NCBI RefSeq assembly: GCF_000026945.1
Contig: NC_012860.1
Location: 496,001 to 560,000 of the forward strand
From: Candida dubliniensis CD36
Lineage: Eukaryota > Ascomycota > Pichiomycetes > Serinales > Debaryomycetaceae
DNA length: 64,000 nucleotides
Reading direction: 5' to 3'
Each line of letters opens with the position of its first letter. The stretch's first letter is position 1. The notes under the pieces are model-generated. The model saw only the letters and a list, made by a program, of their open reading frames with translations, was not told where the DNA came from and did no database searches. The translations under genes and the position numbers were made by a program. Shown one piece after another: positions 42,942-53,002 of the stretch.

Positions 42942-43442
42942 ATGGATCAAGACAACGAAATTGATAGATTACATGAAACTGAATTATGGAATAATAACAA
43001 TAATAGTAATAATGATCATAATGATTTAACTTTGCCGTCATCAATAACTGCATTTGATCCTATTCAACAACAAGAATTAGAACAATTACAAGCTTTACTT
43101 GATCCAACATCAACATCATTACAGAATCATAATGAACAAGAAGGAGAGGAACAAGAATTGAAAAATAATGATACGTCTCAATGTTGGATTAGAACATTAA
43201 TATTTATTGGTTATTGTATATCAACAGTTTTTTTTTCAATACATTTATGGATTCAATATTTTTTCATTAAATATACTTATGATGATCAAACTGCTGTGAA
43301 TATGTTGAATTATGTAACTGCGGCTCAAGAACAAGCAATTGATGAATATCTGAGAAAGACAAAAAGGAGGACAAGTAGTAATAGTAGTATGAGGAGGAGA
43401 ATGAGGAGGAGGAGTAGTAGAGAAAGTGATCTTCATCCATAA
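42942..43442 (+). CDS. Small single-pass membrane protein, unknown function
   Basis: The 166-residue protein is not recognised. It has an acidic, Asn/Gln-rich N-terminus (1-80), a single strongly hydrophobic segment (about 83-109, WIRTLIFIGYCISTVFFSIHLWIQYFF cut here to its features: aromatic-rich, one Cys), a short conserved-looking stretch (YTYDDQTAVNMLNYVTAAQEQAIDEYL) and an Arg-rich tail (about 140-160, RRR/MRRR). The non-random tail, the hydrophobic segment and the clean ATG suggest a real gene. Topology would place the basic tail in the cytosol. A fungal-specific organelle membrane protein is a guess only. Confidence 0.6.
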   Translation: MDQDNEIDRLHETELWNNNNNSNNDHNDLTLPSSITAFDPIQQQELEQLQALLDPTSTSLQNHNEQEGEEQELKNNDTSQCWIRTLIFIGYCISTVFFSIHLWIQYFFIKYTYDDQTAVNMLNYVTAAQEQAIDEYLRKTKRRTSSNSSMRRRMRRRSSRESDLHP

Positions 43443-44405
43443 GAATTTAAAATCAGGATTTTTAATTTTTAAAAAGTTAATTAATTTAATTGGGAGAAAA
43501 AGAAAGAGAAAGAGAAGTGGTGGTGGTGGTGGTGAGGGGACAGACAGCATTGAGTGTTGAATTTTAGGTTGAATTATAATTGATGATAATAATACTAATC
43601 CTCAAGTTGAAGGTGAAAGAATGTGTGATTTAATAAGTATCTAGTGAGTGTAATGTGTTTTATATCAGACATTATTGCTATAATCATTTTTTAATAATGA
43701 CAACTAATTGATAATTATTAATAACTTTGAAGATGTAGTTGTAAGTAAATAAATATTGTATCAGTTGCAAAATTAACAATTGATTGAATTGATTGTGTAA
43801 ACGCCTTACAATGTTAAGATAAGCCGCGTCATCATCATCATCATCACCACCACCACACAAAAACTGACAACAACATAGGCTCAATAGAAGTAATTTGAAA
43901 CCGGTCCGGCTGCTAACCTAGTTGGTTATTATCTCTAATACCCTCAACTCATTATGAGCCCTCTCCTCAAATTAGGATATATATATATATGTATAAATAT
44001 AGTATACACTGTGAATTGAAAGTCTAAAAATATAAATGGGGAACGCGAGTTTGTTTGTATTTTGTTTTGTGTGTGAAGTGAAGGAATTGACACACACACG
44101 CACACACACGTACACACGTTGGAAAAGAAATTATAGCACTAACAAACAGGAGAGACAGAGAGACAGAGAAAAATTTTTTTTAGGTGGTGCCTCGTCTTCT
44201 TCAATTCGGACAACACATTTCTCAATTTCCACCATTACGACACACAACGCACCAACACACATTGAAAAAAAAAAATAACAACACTCCGTTTCATACCTTT
44301 CTTTTCTTTTCTTTTCTTTTCTTTTCTTTCTTCTTTGACTGTAATTACAAGTTACGTACATATAGATAGCATAAACTTCTTTTCTTTCCTTTTTAATATT
44401 CAATA
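43443..44405. promoter_or_regulatory. PMM1 promoter region
   Basis: 963 bp with GTGGTG (43518-43534), ATCATC (43827-43845), CACACA (44089-44115) and TTTTC (about 44295-44325) repeats. No gene is supported; frames at 43684-43884 and 44036-44403 lie in repeats. Confidence 0.5.
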
Positions 44406-45164
44406 ATGTCTTTTGCTAATAAACAAGATCCAAAAACTTTAGTTTTATTTGATGTTGATGGTACTTTAACTCCAGCTAGATTAACCATTTCTGAAGAAAT
44501 GAAGAAAACTTTAGAAAAATTACGTGAAAAAGTTGTTATTGGATTTGTTGGTGGTTCTGATTTATCTAAACAAGTTGAACAATTAGGTCCAAATGTTTTA
44601 AATGATTTTGATTATTGTTTTAGTGAAAATGGTTTGACAGCTTATAAATTAGGTAAAGAATTAGCTTCACAATCATTTATTAATTGGATTGGTAATGAAA
44701 AATATAATAAATTGGTGAAATTCATTTTAAAATATTTATCTGAACTTGATCTTCCAATTAGAAGAGGTACATTTGTTGAATTTAGAAATGGTATGATTAA
44801 TGTTTCACCAATTGGTAGAAATGCTTCTACTCAAGAAAGAAATGATTATGAAAAATTTGATAAACAACATCATATTAGAGAACAAATGGTTGATGCTTTG
44901 AAAAAAGAATTTCCTGATTTTGGGTTAACTTATTCAATTGGTGGTCAAATTTCTTTTGATGTTTTCCCAACTGGTTGGGATAAAACTTATTGTTTACAAC
45001 ATGTTGAAGATGAACATTTTGAAAATATTCATTTCTTTGGAGATAAATCTTATAAAGGTGGTAATGATTATGAAATTTATAATGATCCAAGAACTATTGG
45101 TCATGCTGTTAATTCACCTGATGATACTATCAAAATCTTGAATGAAACTTTTAAATTACAATAA
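44406..45164 (+). CDS. PMM1: Phosphomannomutase Pmm1 (Sec53)
   Basis: The 252-residue cytosolic HAD-family enzyme converts mannose-6-phosphate to mannose-1-phosphate, the precursor of GDP-mannose for N- and O-glycans, GPI anchors and cell-wall mannan. The catalytic motif [11 protein letters not shown] places the nucleophile Asp16 and acid/base Asp18. Other family blocks are [26 protein letters not shown], the substrate-binding [23 protein letters not shown] (about 120-142), [11 protein letters not shown] and [15 protein letters not shown] (HAD loop with Lys/Gly/Asn/Asp). Length is the family standard (about 252-254). Identification is certain. Confidence 0.97.
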   Translation: MSFANKQDPKTLVLFDVDGTLTPARLTISEEMKKTLEKLREKVVIGFVGGSDLSKQVEQLGPNVLNDFDYCFSENGLTAYKLGKELASQSFINWIGNEKYNKLVKFILKYLSELDLPIRRGTFVEFRNGMINVSPIGRNASTQERNDYEKFDKQHHIREQMVDALKKEFPDFGLTYSIGGQISFDVFPTGWDKTYCLQHVEDEHFENIHFFGDKSYKGGNDYEIYNDPRTIGHAVNSPDDTIKILNETFKLQ

Positions 45165-45311
45165 AATTACAATAGATTGAACTTAGAAACATTGTTTTTT
45201 ACAACGAGAATTAATAACTATATACATATAATATAAATAATACACGAGAGAGTGTGTGTGTTTGTGTGTGTGTATGAGAGATCAGCATTTTTATCATTTT
45301 TATTATTTTTA
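45165..45311. other. Convergent spacer PMM1/FMP25
   Basis: 147 bp between convergent stop codons with a TG repeat (about 45253-45272) and TTATTTTTATC repeats. No gene. Confidence 0.5.
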
Positions 45312-47324
45312 TCATTTTTGAACTTTTTTGTAATAAATAATTGAAGCATCATTTCCTGCCATTATGACTTGATCAACAACCACATTTTTAGAAATCTTCC
45401 ATTCATTTAATAACAGTAATCTCTTTGTATTCACATCATTCAAATTCTTTACTAATTGTAATTTATCTTTACCATCTTCTGGTTCAATTAATTTTGGTAT
45501 TTTCATTGGTTTACATGATTTATTTTTCTTCCCATTTCCTTGTTGTCCAAATTCATTTTCTCCCAATGCATAAACATCTTTATTATGTCCCACATTATCT
45601 AAAGTAATGAAAAGATGTTTATTACCAACATTTATATCTTTAATCTTAATTGGTTTCACTGAATTTAATGATTCATCAAATTCATTCAATCCAATTAATG
45701 ATTTGACAATTTCTGGCCAACAACATACTTGCATATATCGACCTCCTCCTAATTGACCATTAATCCCATTACCAAAAGATATCAATACATCTTTATCCAA
45801 ATAATTAATAAGAACATATGATGAATCATCACCAGTAGAAATTTTTTTAATATGAATATATTCTTCTTGAATTCGTGGTGGTAAAACATTTCTTAATACT
45901 CGTTTAAAATCTGATTTAGTAAATACAATTTTTGGTACTGGCTTTAAATCAGTAGTATTGATGTCTCCACATTGTCCACAAGAATTATCCCCCCAAGTCC
46001 AAATATTCCCATTATCATCACATACAATGTTGAAATATTTCCCACTAGAAATATAATTGAAAACTCGAGGAACAACAGCTTTCCCTTGTTTATTTTCAGT
46101 TTGTATAATTCTATTATTTAACAATGTAAGATCAATTGGTTGATTAACCGGGATTTTATTTTCCTTTGTAAAAGGTGAATAGGATGGACCATATTGACCA
46201 CGATTTATAGGATTATTTGAACAATTTACAACGAAAACTTTCCCCAGTTTATTCAATAATAATAAATGATCATCACCAGAAGAAAAACTTTTAATATCTT
46301 TAATATTCAATTTATTATAAATTTGGGTTGTTAAAATTCCAAACCAATTTCTTCTTTGTAATGGAATAAATTCAGAATTGGATTTAATTCTTGGTATATA
46401 AACAATTTCTCCCTTATTTGTTAAAAAATAAAAATAATCTTTAGTTGGAGTTATTTTTTCAATTTTAAATGGTAAATTGATTAATTTAACATTTGACCAA
46501 TCTTTATTCCATTCGTAAACTTTACCTTGATCATTTATAACAATTAAATGGCCTTTTTCAATATATGCATCTTTCAAATACATATTATTGAAAAATGGTA
46601 TACGTAAAGGGATTTTACAACCATCATTACCATCATCATTACCATCATTATTACCAAAAATATAAACCCCACTAACTGTTTTAGAATCTTGTATTTGATT
46701 TAAATTTTCATCATTTAATTCTTTAGCCAATTTTTCTAACATATATTTAGTACTTTTGACATTTTTTTTATTGGTAGATTTAATATTAATATTATCTTCA
46801 TTTAAATCAGAATAATTATAATTTGATAATAATCTATTTTTTATTGATTCATAATTGGTTAATAATTGATGAGTTGAAACTATTCCAATTAAAGCCAATA
46901 AACCAAATACCATTCCTTTAATTCTTTGATTAAATTCATGACGAGATCGTTGTTTTTTTTGATTTGATTCAAATTCTTGATGTAATTTCTTTAATTCATC
47001 TCGATATTCTGCTGTGCCAGGTTTTAATTTAAGTAATCGAGGATCATTTTCAAGAAGAGCATTTATATCAATAGGTTTATCATTATCATTACCATAATCA
47101 TTGGGTTTACTATTAGTACCTATATCTTTTCTTGATTCTTTAGGTTGAGGATTGATTTTATTATCTAAATCTTTTAAATCATGGAAATTGTATCCAAAAT
47201 TATAAGTTGTTTTATTTTTATTGAAATTTTCAATTGAAGAAAATTTATTCTTTGATGAATTTAATCGATAGAAATAATTATATCTAGGTAGAACTTGAAT
47301 GAGTGGTCTAGTACGAATAATCAT
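45312..47324 (-). CDS. FMP25: Mitochondrial RCC1-repeat protein Fmp25
   Basis: The 670-residue protein (ATG at 47324) has a basic mitochondrial presequence (MIIRTRPLIQVLPRYNYFYRL), a short helical segment with DPRLLKLKPGTAEYRDELKKLHQEFE, one membrane anchor (about 130-150, MVFGLLALIGIVSTHQLL) and an RCC1-like beta-propeller. Repeat signatures include IWTWGDNSCGQCG, VLISFGNGINGQLGGG and VYALGENEFGQQGNG. Yeast Fmp25 is an inner-membrane protein needed for assembly of respiratory complex III. The frame remains open to an earlier ATG at 47519, but the added 65 residues are Ser, Thr and His runs from repeats and would bury the presequence. It is divergent from the FMP32-like gene. Confidence 0.83.
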   Translation of the reverse strand: MIIRTRPLIQVLPRYNYFYRLNSSKNKFSSIENFNKNKTTYNFGYNFHDLKDLDNKINPQPKESRKDIGTNSKPNDYGNDNDKPIDINALLENDPRLLKLKPGTAEYRDELKKLHQEFESNQKKQRSRHEFNQRIKGMVFGLLALIGIVSTHQLLTNYESIKNRLLSNYNYSDLNEDNINIKSTNKKNVKSTKYMLEKLAKELNDENLNQIQDSKTVSGVYIFGNNDGNDDGNDGCKIPLRIPFFNNMYLKDAYIEKGHLIVINDQGKVYEWNKDWSNVKLINLPFKIEKITPTKDYFYFLTNKGEIVYIPRIKSNSEFIPLQRRNWFGILTTQIYNKLNIKDIKSFSSGDDHLLLLNKLGKVFVVNCSNNPINRGQYGPSYSPFTKENKIPVNQPIDLTLLNNRIIQTENKQGKAVVPRVFNYISSGKYFNIVCDDNGNIWTWGDNSCGQCGDINTTDLKPVPKIVFTKSDFKRVLRNVLPPRIQEEYIHIKKISTGDDSSYVLINYLDKDVLISFGNGINGQLGGGRYMQVCCWPEIVKSLIGLNEFDESLNSVKPIKIKDINVGNKHLFITLDNVGHNKDVYALGENEFGQQGNGKKNKSCKPMKIPKLIEPEDGKDKLQLVKNLNDVNTKRLLLLNEWKISKNVVVDQVIMAGNDASIIYYKKVQK

Positions 47325-47631
47325 TATATGTTGGTTGACTAATGAGATGAATTGGATTGGTTGACAAAAGAATGGTGCTGGTGGTGGTTTTTTTTTTTTC
47401 TTCAGTTCTCGCAAGTGGTGGTGGTGGTGGTGGTGGTGATGGTTAAGATAGAAACAGTTGGTCGTGGTGGTGGTGGAAGAAGAAGAAGAAGAAGAAAAAG
47501 TCTTGCTGGTCTTGCACATTTTTTACGTTTACTTATTTTGGCAAAGTAGATTTAAAAACAAACAGCAACCAAATCAAAAGAAGAGGAAATACAGAACATA
47601 ATCTACCTACCTTATACTATTTCATCAAACT
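47325..47631. promoter_or_regulatory. FMP25/FMP32 divergent promoter
   Basis: The 307-bp spacer between two divergent mitochondrial-protein genes contains GGT/GTG and GAA repeats (47415-47440, 47464-47497). No other element is recognised. Confidence 0.5.
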
Positions 47632-48258
47632 ATGTTTACACCAATTTCATTATATCGATCAACTGTGAGAACTCCATTTATCATACCAACCATAAACTCA
47701 CGTAGTCTATCAGGAATAACCAAGTTTGATACAAGAAAATTTGTTCAAACATTGCAAGATAAAGGTGGATTTTCTGAAAAGCAAGCAGAAGTAGCTGTGA
47801 ATGTGGTTAATGCTGCTATAAATGATGGGATATATTCTATTACTAATAATCTTGTTAAAAAAGAATCATTATCATCAATAGCTTATCAACAAAAAGTCAA
47901 TTTTGCTAAATTAAAAGGTGAATTACAAACTATGGATAAATCAGAATTCACTAGTTTGAAAAAAGAACAAGAAAAACTACGTACTGATTTAACAAATTTG
48001 AAAAATCGTTTAAAAGAAGAAATCACCAAGAATCAAGCAAGTGTTAGATTAGATTTGAATTTAGAAAAGGGAAGAATTAGAGAAGAAAGTTCTCAACATG
48101 AATTAAGAATAGAAGATACTTATAGTAGAATAGATGAAGAAGTTTCTAATATGAAAATGCAAATTAAAACTGTGAAAACTCAAGTGTTACAATGGTTAAT
48201 GGGGGTAAGTACTGGTACTTTGGCTTTATTATTGACATTTGTCAGATTTTACTTTTAA
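47632..48258 (+). CDS. Mitochondrial DUF1640/MCUR1-family protein (Fmp32-like)
   Basis: The 208-residue protein has a presequence (MFTPISLYRSTVRTPFIIPTINSRSLSG cut to features: basic, Ser/Arg-rich, about 1-28) followed by the family start FDTRKFVQTLQDKGGFSEKQAEVAV. A long coiled coil (about 75-185) and a C-terminal transmembrane segment (about 188-206) complete it. This is the DUF1640 family, which includes yeast Fmp32 and YLR283W and animal MCUR1/CCDC90B. Fmp32 is linked to cytochrome-oxidase assembly and proline metabolism in yeast. Which yeast paralogue this equals cannot be decided from the sequence alone, so no symbol is given. Confidence 0.85.
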   Translation: MFTPISLYRSTVRTPFIIPTINSRSLSGITKFDTRKFVQTLQDKGGFSEKQAEVAVNVVNAAINDGIYSITNNLVKKESLSSIAYQQKVNFAKLKGELQTMDKSEFTSLKKEQEKLRTDLTNLKNRLKEEITKNQASVRLDLNLEKGRIREESSQHELRIEDTYSRIDEEVSNMKMQIKTVKTQVLQWLMGVSTGTLALLLTFVRFYF

Positions 48259-48618
48259 TCCTCCTCCCCACTCACTCAACACAAATCTTGTATAACTATT
48301 CTTTCTCTTTATCTATAGTTGATAATAGGTTTCTTATTTATTAATATAAAAAGAATGATATATTGATTTGATTATATATAGACAACCTACATTTTTATGA
48401 ACACCTCAAACTTCCGGTGGTGGTGTACAATTAGCTAATCAAAAGAAAGCGAAAAAGCAAAAAAAGCGAAAAAAAAAAAAAAAGAAAAATAAACACAAAA
48501 AAAAAAAAATTTGTTGAAATCGTAACAGAACTCAACTCAACTCTGTCCAAATTACCCATTATACAAGTCATAACAAACCCTGTTATTCTTTTTCCTTCCC
48601 TCCCCCCTACACATACTA
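48259..48618. other. Intergenic: BOS1 promoter
   Basis: 360 bp with several poly-A runs (48460-48515). The frame on the opposite strand at 48431-48715 overlaps BOS1 and is not supported. Confidence 0.5.
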
Positions 48619-49344
48619 ATGAATTCAATATATAATCATGGTTTAAAGCAAACCCAAACAATAACCAAAGATTTGACTCAATTTGAAAAAAATCTATCCA
48701 CATCACCATTATCATTACAAGGTGCCATCACAACATCATTAACTGCATTCAGGAAAACTATCAAAGAATATAATGATTTATTGGAAAAAAATGTTAATGA
48801 TACATCTTATACTAAACATGAAAATAGATTGAATAAATTCAATCAAGATTTAAATGAATTCACTTTAAAATTTGATAATTTGAAAAAGCAACGTGATATT
48901 CAAGTTCAAGAATCTAATAAACAAGAATTATTAGGTAGAAGACACATATCAACAACAGGAGCAGCATCGGCATCGGCATCGGCATCGGCATCATCAGATA
49001 ATCCATATGATTCTAATTCAACTCAACAACAATTACAAGAAGATCAAAATACCATGTCTTATAGGGAAGGATTATATCATGAAAAAAATTCTTTAGAAAG
49101 AGGATCAGAACAATTAGATCGAATTCTAGAAATGGGACAACAAGCTTTTGAAGATATTGTTGAACAAAATGAAATATTAAGAAAAGTTCAAACTAAATTT
49201 GAAGAGAGTTTAATCACTTTAGGAGTAAGTCAAGGAACTATACGAAGTGTGGAAAGAAGAGCAAAACAAGATAAATGGTTGTTTTGGTTTTGTGTGGTTA
49301 TAATGTTAGTAATGTTTTATTACATTGTGAAATTGTTCAGGTAA
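48619..49344 (+). CDS. BOS1: ER-to-Golgi SNARE Bos1
   Basis: The 241-residue tail-anchored Qb-SNARE closely follows yeast Bos1 (244 residues): MNSIYNHGLKQTQ start, FEKNLSTSPLSLQGAI, a Ser/Ala repeat (about 116-128), DNPYDSN, then the SNARE motif (about 155-210) with ERGSEQLDRILEMGQQAFEDIVEQNEILRKVQ, and a C-terminal membrane anchor ending VKLFR. Bos1 acts with Sed5, Bet1 and Sec22 in fusion of ER-derived COPII vesicles with the Golgi. The stop codon TAA lies inside a GTAAGT that follows CAG, so an alternative spliced end is possible (see 49341-49648). The canonical end agrees with yeast. Confidence 0.94.
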   Translation: MNSIYNHGLKQTQTITKDLTQFEKNLSTSPLSLQGAITTSLTAFRKTIKEYNDLLEKNVNDTSYTKHENRLNKFNQDLNEFTLKFDNLKKQRDIQVQESNKQELLGRRHISTTGAASASASASASSDNPYDSNSTQQQLQEDQNTMSYREGLYHEKNSLERGSEQLDRILEMGQQAFEDIVEQNEILRKVQTKFEESLITLGVSQGTIRSVERRAKQDKWLFWFCVVIMLVMFYYIVKLFR

Positions 49345-49386
49345 GTGTAATTTATAGTAATATAAGCAAGTAATAATTAACTAATA

Positions 49387-49418
<32 letters not shown>

Positions 49419-49648
49419 CCTGTTATTATTCTGTAAATTGTGAACGTTATAGGAAGTGGAGGGTTTGATGGAGAATGAGTGGGACGAGGTGGGACATGGG
49501 TGGGGTAGTAGTATTTGCCTTTTCAAGCCTTTATTCTTATAATTATGATCCTTTTTCTTTTTCTTTTTCCAGATCAGTTATTCCATTTGATGAGTTGTTG
49601 TTAATTGCAGCAACATTATTACCTTTCATTTTTTTATTTGCTTCTTAA
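49341..49648 (+). other. Possible alternative 3' intron and exon of BOS1
   Basis: A donor CAG|GTAAGT at 49341 and a polypyrimidine-CAG acceptor ending at 49572 would remove 232 nt together with the BOS1 stop codon. The reading frame then continues for 24 hydrophobic residues (SVIPFDELLLIAATLL, then PFIFLFAS) to TAA at 49646-49648. No good branch point is near the acceptor; only an ACTAA core at about 49378-49384, 190 nt away. Speculative. Confidence 0.3.
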
Positions 49649-50792
49649 TCGAGGTATTGTAGTTAAAAAGGTAAAAGGAAACAAAACCTTAAGCTGTTCA
49701 AAATTTTTTTTTTTATCACCGCCCAATAATGAACTCCTCATTTGCCCCCACTTTCTATGACAATAATCCGTATCTAAAGAAATAAAGCTACATTATAGAT
49801 TACAAAAAAAAAAAAAAAAATGTTCTTCTTTTGTGTTGTTGAAGATGGCTCAGATATCTTGATGACCTACCTACCAATTAGAGTAAAAAAAAGTAAAAGG
49901 ATATATGTATATAAAATGACAATTGAAAAAAGCCCCTAAGAAAAGGAAACAAATCTGCAATTCCAAGCCTTGTTCTATGGTGGGGGTTAATTTGATGTTC
50001 TCATTAGGTAATGAAAATGGGAAGAGTCTCTCGTTACCATTAAGATTAGAATTAGAACCCTATCATTTTATCTCATGATTCTACCATTACTATATCCACT
50101 ACAATCTGTTGATATTTAATCGTATTTGATTAATAATGGTTCAACTATCTTTCCTCACCTGCCACTTCTGTCATTGTTTAGTAACATCTATTATGGAATG
50201 ACCCTTGAAGTGAATCCCTTTATGGTCATCATATCTGTATGGTTTCTATTCTTTCTATTCTTGTTTTTAACGGTAAATTCGATCAAGACATTCACGAAAT
50301 TCAATATTTCCTAATTAGGTTAACAAATTTGGTGTGTCCTGTATATAAAATAGGCTGCAAATACTAAATAGGAAATAAAACGAAGAATAATTAAGAACTC
50401 AACTGAATTGAAAAAAAAAAAAAAATTTTGAATGTCTATGTGAATATTGAATTTACTCGATATGTGATTTGACTATGGTTAATGGAATAATTATTATCCT
50501 TTGTTGTTGGTGTTGATGTGCCCAAAAGGTCTGCATTCGTATAAAATATTTTGAATTTCCTTATCCCCTCTGAAATCGTAAAATTTTTCTTTTGGAGCTT
50601 TTTTTTTTTTCTATTAAACCTTTCAACAATCTTTATCAATAAAGCCTACAACAATCTGTTCATTCATTTCATTGATACAAAAACACCAACACTCTCCTTT
50701 TCGGTTTCATATATATCTAATTTTTGAATAAATATTTGTTTTTGCAAGAAAGAGAAAACAAACAAACAAACAAACAAACAAACAAAAAGAGT
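49345..50792. promoter_or_regulatory. SCW4 promoter region and BOS1 3' flank
   Basis: 1.45 kb. Apart from the possible BOS1 exon (to 49648) no gene is supported; the frame 50126-50314 is hydrophobic, short and without similarity I recognise. A TA/TG tract at 49386-49417 and a CAAA array just before the SCW4 ATG (about 50757-50788) are present. Confidence 0.5.
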
Positions 50793-52517
50793 ATGAAGTT
50801 GGATTATATTTTGGCTTCCCTTGTCATTGCCAGTATAACTGAAGCTGCTCCAATCAAAAGAGGGTTGTTTGAGGATTTATTTGGAACTAGTAGTTCTAAT
50901 ACTGCCCCTGCCCCTGCCCCTGCCGCAGCACCAGCTCCAGCTCCAGCACCTGCCGCAGCTGCTCAACAGGCTGTCAACGTTAATACTCCTCCTGCTGCTG
51001 CTCCTGCTGCTGCTCCTGCCACAACGACTGCTGCTTCTTCAAGTAAAGGGTTCTGGGCAGGATTATTTGGTGGAGATCTGACCAATACAGCCTCAACTGC
51101 TGCGGCTGCGGCTGCTCCAGCTCCAGCTTCTGCTTCTGTAGCTTCTGCTCCTGCTGCTGTTGCTCCTGTTGCTGCCCCTGCTGCTTCAACTCCACAATCT
51201 ACCAGCTCTTCCTCATCTTTTGGAGGATTTTTCAGCAATTTGTACAATGACTTTTTTGGATCTTCATCGGCGAATGCCAATCCACAGCCACAGGCACCAG
51301 CTCAAGCACAAGCCCCAGTACAAGCTACAAAGCCTACATCAGCTGCCCCAGTTGTGGTAACTAGTGCACAAATATACACTTCTGTTGTTACTTCTGCTGC
51401 TCCTGCTGCTGCTGCTGCTTCTCCTGTTGCTGCAAATGGAAACTCCGGTTCTGATGATTATTCTGCTGAAGGTTTATTTGCATTCTTATTTGGTGGTGGC
51501 AAAGCATCAGCTACTGCCTCTTCTGCTTCTGCTTCATCAAACCCAATTTATGGTTCGGGTTCTGATTCAGGTTCAGGTTCAGGTTCAGGTAATTCTGCTG
51601 GAAATACAGGCTCCTCATCTGGTACCACTTTGGGTGTTGGTTATCAAGGAGGATCACCAGGTAAAAATACAGCTTCTATAAACACTGCAACTGCAACTGC
51701 TATTAACGGAGGTAGTGCTGCTGGTGCCACTGCTGCTGCTGGTTCTTTAGGAATAACTTATTCTCCTTACACTAAATCAGATGGATGTAAAAGTGCATCA
51801 CAAATTGCTCAAGATATTGCTAAATTATCCAATTATGAAGTCATTAGATTATACAGTACTGATTGTTCTGGAATTGAAAATGTATTGTCAGCCATGGGAT
51901 CAAATCAAAAATTGTTTTTAGGTGTTTGGAATATTGATAGTCCTCAAGGTGAATTACAAGATATTGTCAATGCTGTCAAGCAGAGTTCTAGTGGTTGGAA
52001 TGTTGTTCACACTATTGCTATTGGAAATGAAAGAGTTAATGCTGGTGCTGCAAGTGTAGCCCAAGTGCAACAAGCAGTTGATTTATCTAAAAAATACTTG
52101 AAATCTCAAGGATATAATGGTCCAATCGTCACCGTTGATACTTTAGTTGCTTACGTAGGAAACCCACAATTATGTGAAATGTCTGATTACCTTGCAGTCA
52201 ATTCCCATCCATATTGGGATGGAGGAGTTCAACCAGAGAATTCTGGTCAATGGTTGTTACAACAAATTGCTCATTTGCAAAGCGTTTGTGGGTCTTCAAA
52301 AGATGTGTTAATCACTGAAACTGGTTGGCCAACACAAGGTGATGCCTACGGTCAATGTGTTCCTTCCGTGCAAAACCAAGTTGCTGCTGTGAAATCCATT
52401 GTTAAATCCCTTTCTGACAAAGTTATTATGTTTACTATGTTTAATGATTATTGGAAAGATCCAGGTGCATATAATGTTGAACAACATTGGGGATTATACG
52501 GTGATCCATCATCTTAG
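50793..52517 (+). CDS. SCW4: Cell-wall GH17 glucanase-like protein Scw4
   Basis: The 574-residue protein is a secreted, soluble cell-wall GH17 family member. I use the ATG at 50793, which gives a clean signal peptide (about 1-19) followed by a Kex2-type Lys-Arg site (22-23). An unusually long Ala/Pro/Ser-rich region (about 40-320) with repeated GLFGG/FFGSSS-type blocks precedes the GH17 domain (about 325-574). Catalytic residues are visible: acid Glu413 in IGNERVNAG and nucleophile Glu509 in ITETGWPT. In yeast, Scw4 and Scw10 act in beta-1,3-glucan remodelling and linking during growth and mating; in Candida the gene is cell-wall associated. The low-complexity region is coded by GCT/CCT repeats and likely varies in length. 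Confidence 0.93.
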   Translation: MKLDYILASLVIASITEAAPIKRGLFEDLFGTSSSNTAPAPAPAAAPAPAPAPAAAAQQAVNVNTPPAAAPAAAPATTTAASSSKGFWAGLFGGDLTNTASTAAAAAAPAPASASVASAPAAVAPVAAPAASTPQSTSSSSSFGGFFSNLYNDFFGSSSANANPQPQAPAQAQAPVQATKPTSAAPVVVTSAQIYTSVVTSAAPAAAAASPVAANGNSGSDDYSAEGLFAFLFGGGKASATASSASASSNPIYGSGSDSGSGSGSGNSAGNTGSSSGTTLGVGYQGGSPGKNTASINTATATAINGGSAAGATAAAGSLGITYSPYTKSDGCKSASQIAQDIAKLSNYEVIRLYSTDCSGIENVLSAMGSNQKLFLGVWNIDSPQGELQDIVNAVKQSSSGWNVVHTIAIGNERVNAGAASVAQVQQAVDLSKKYLKSQGYNGPIVTVDTLVAYVGNPQLCEMSDYLAVNSHPYWDGGVQPENSGQWLLQQIAHLQSVCGSSKDVLITETGWPTQGDAYGQCVPSVQNQVAAVKSIVKSLSDKVIMFTMFNDYWKDPGAYNVEQHWGLYGDPSS

Positions 52518-53002
52518 ATACAATTAATCAAATCTATCATATCCTTCTGGTTGCTTTAAACAAGAAAAAAAAAAAAAAAGTAATGCCATTCATTCAAACA
52601 TAATACCTTTAATTCTTCCTTATTGATTTTTTACGTTATCAATTTTTCAGTTCTATTACTTGGATTTTCTCAACTTGGTTTAATTAGTCTGGTTGTTGAA
52701 AGCTATGTTTTTTTCTTAGATATTATTATTAGAATTTCCAAATTTTAATTGTGTTATTCTTGCTTTTTAAATATTCTATTCTTTTTTTTTTTTTTTTGTT
52801 TTTTAATTTATACATATAAATTCTTGTAATAAATACCAAAAAAGAAGCACTGTTTTTATTCCAACCTTTCCCAAGCTTCATTTACTTGTAGAATACATAG
52901 ATTGCCAAACAAATTAAGTATGCTTCTTGATAATAAATAAATGTGCTATTAATACAAAAAAATAGTAAAAAAAAAAAAAAATGAGATGACACTATAGAGA
53001 AA
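52518..53002. other. Convergent spacer SCW4/DIP5
   Basis: 485 bp of AT-rich sequence with poly-A and poly-T runs (52564-52579, 52783-52799, 52967-52981). It holds the 3' flanks of SCW4 and DIP5. No gene. Confidence 0.6.

Noticed and set aside
43902..43975. tRNA-like stretch with TAACCTAGTTGG and a CTCATAA-like loop
   Set aside because: There is no B-box (GGTTCRANNCC) and no acceptor stem; I could not fold a cloverleaf.
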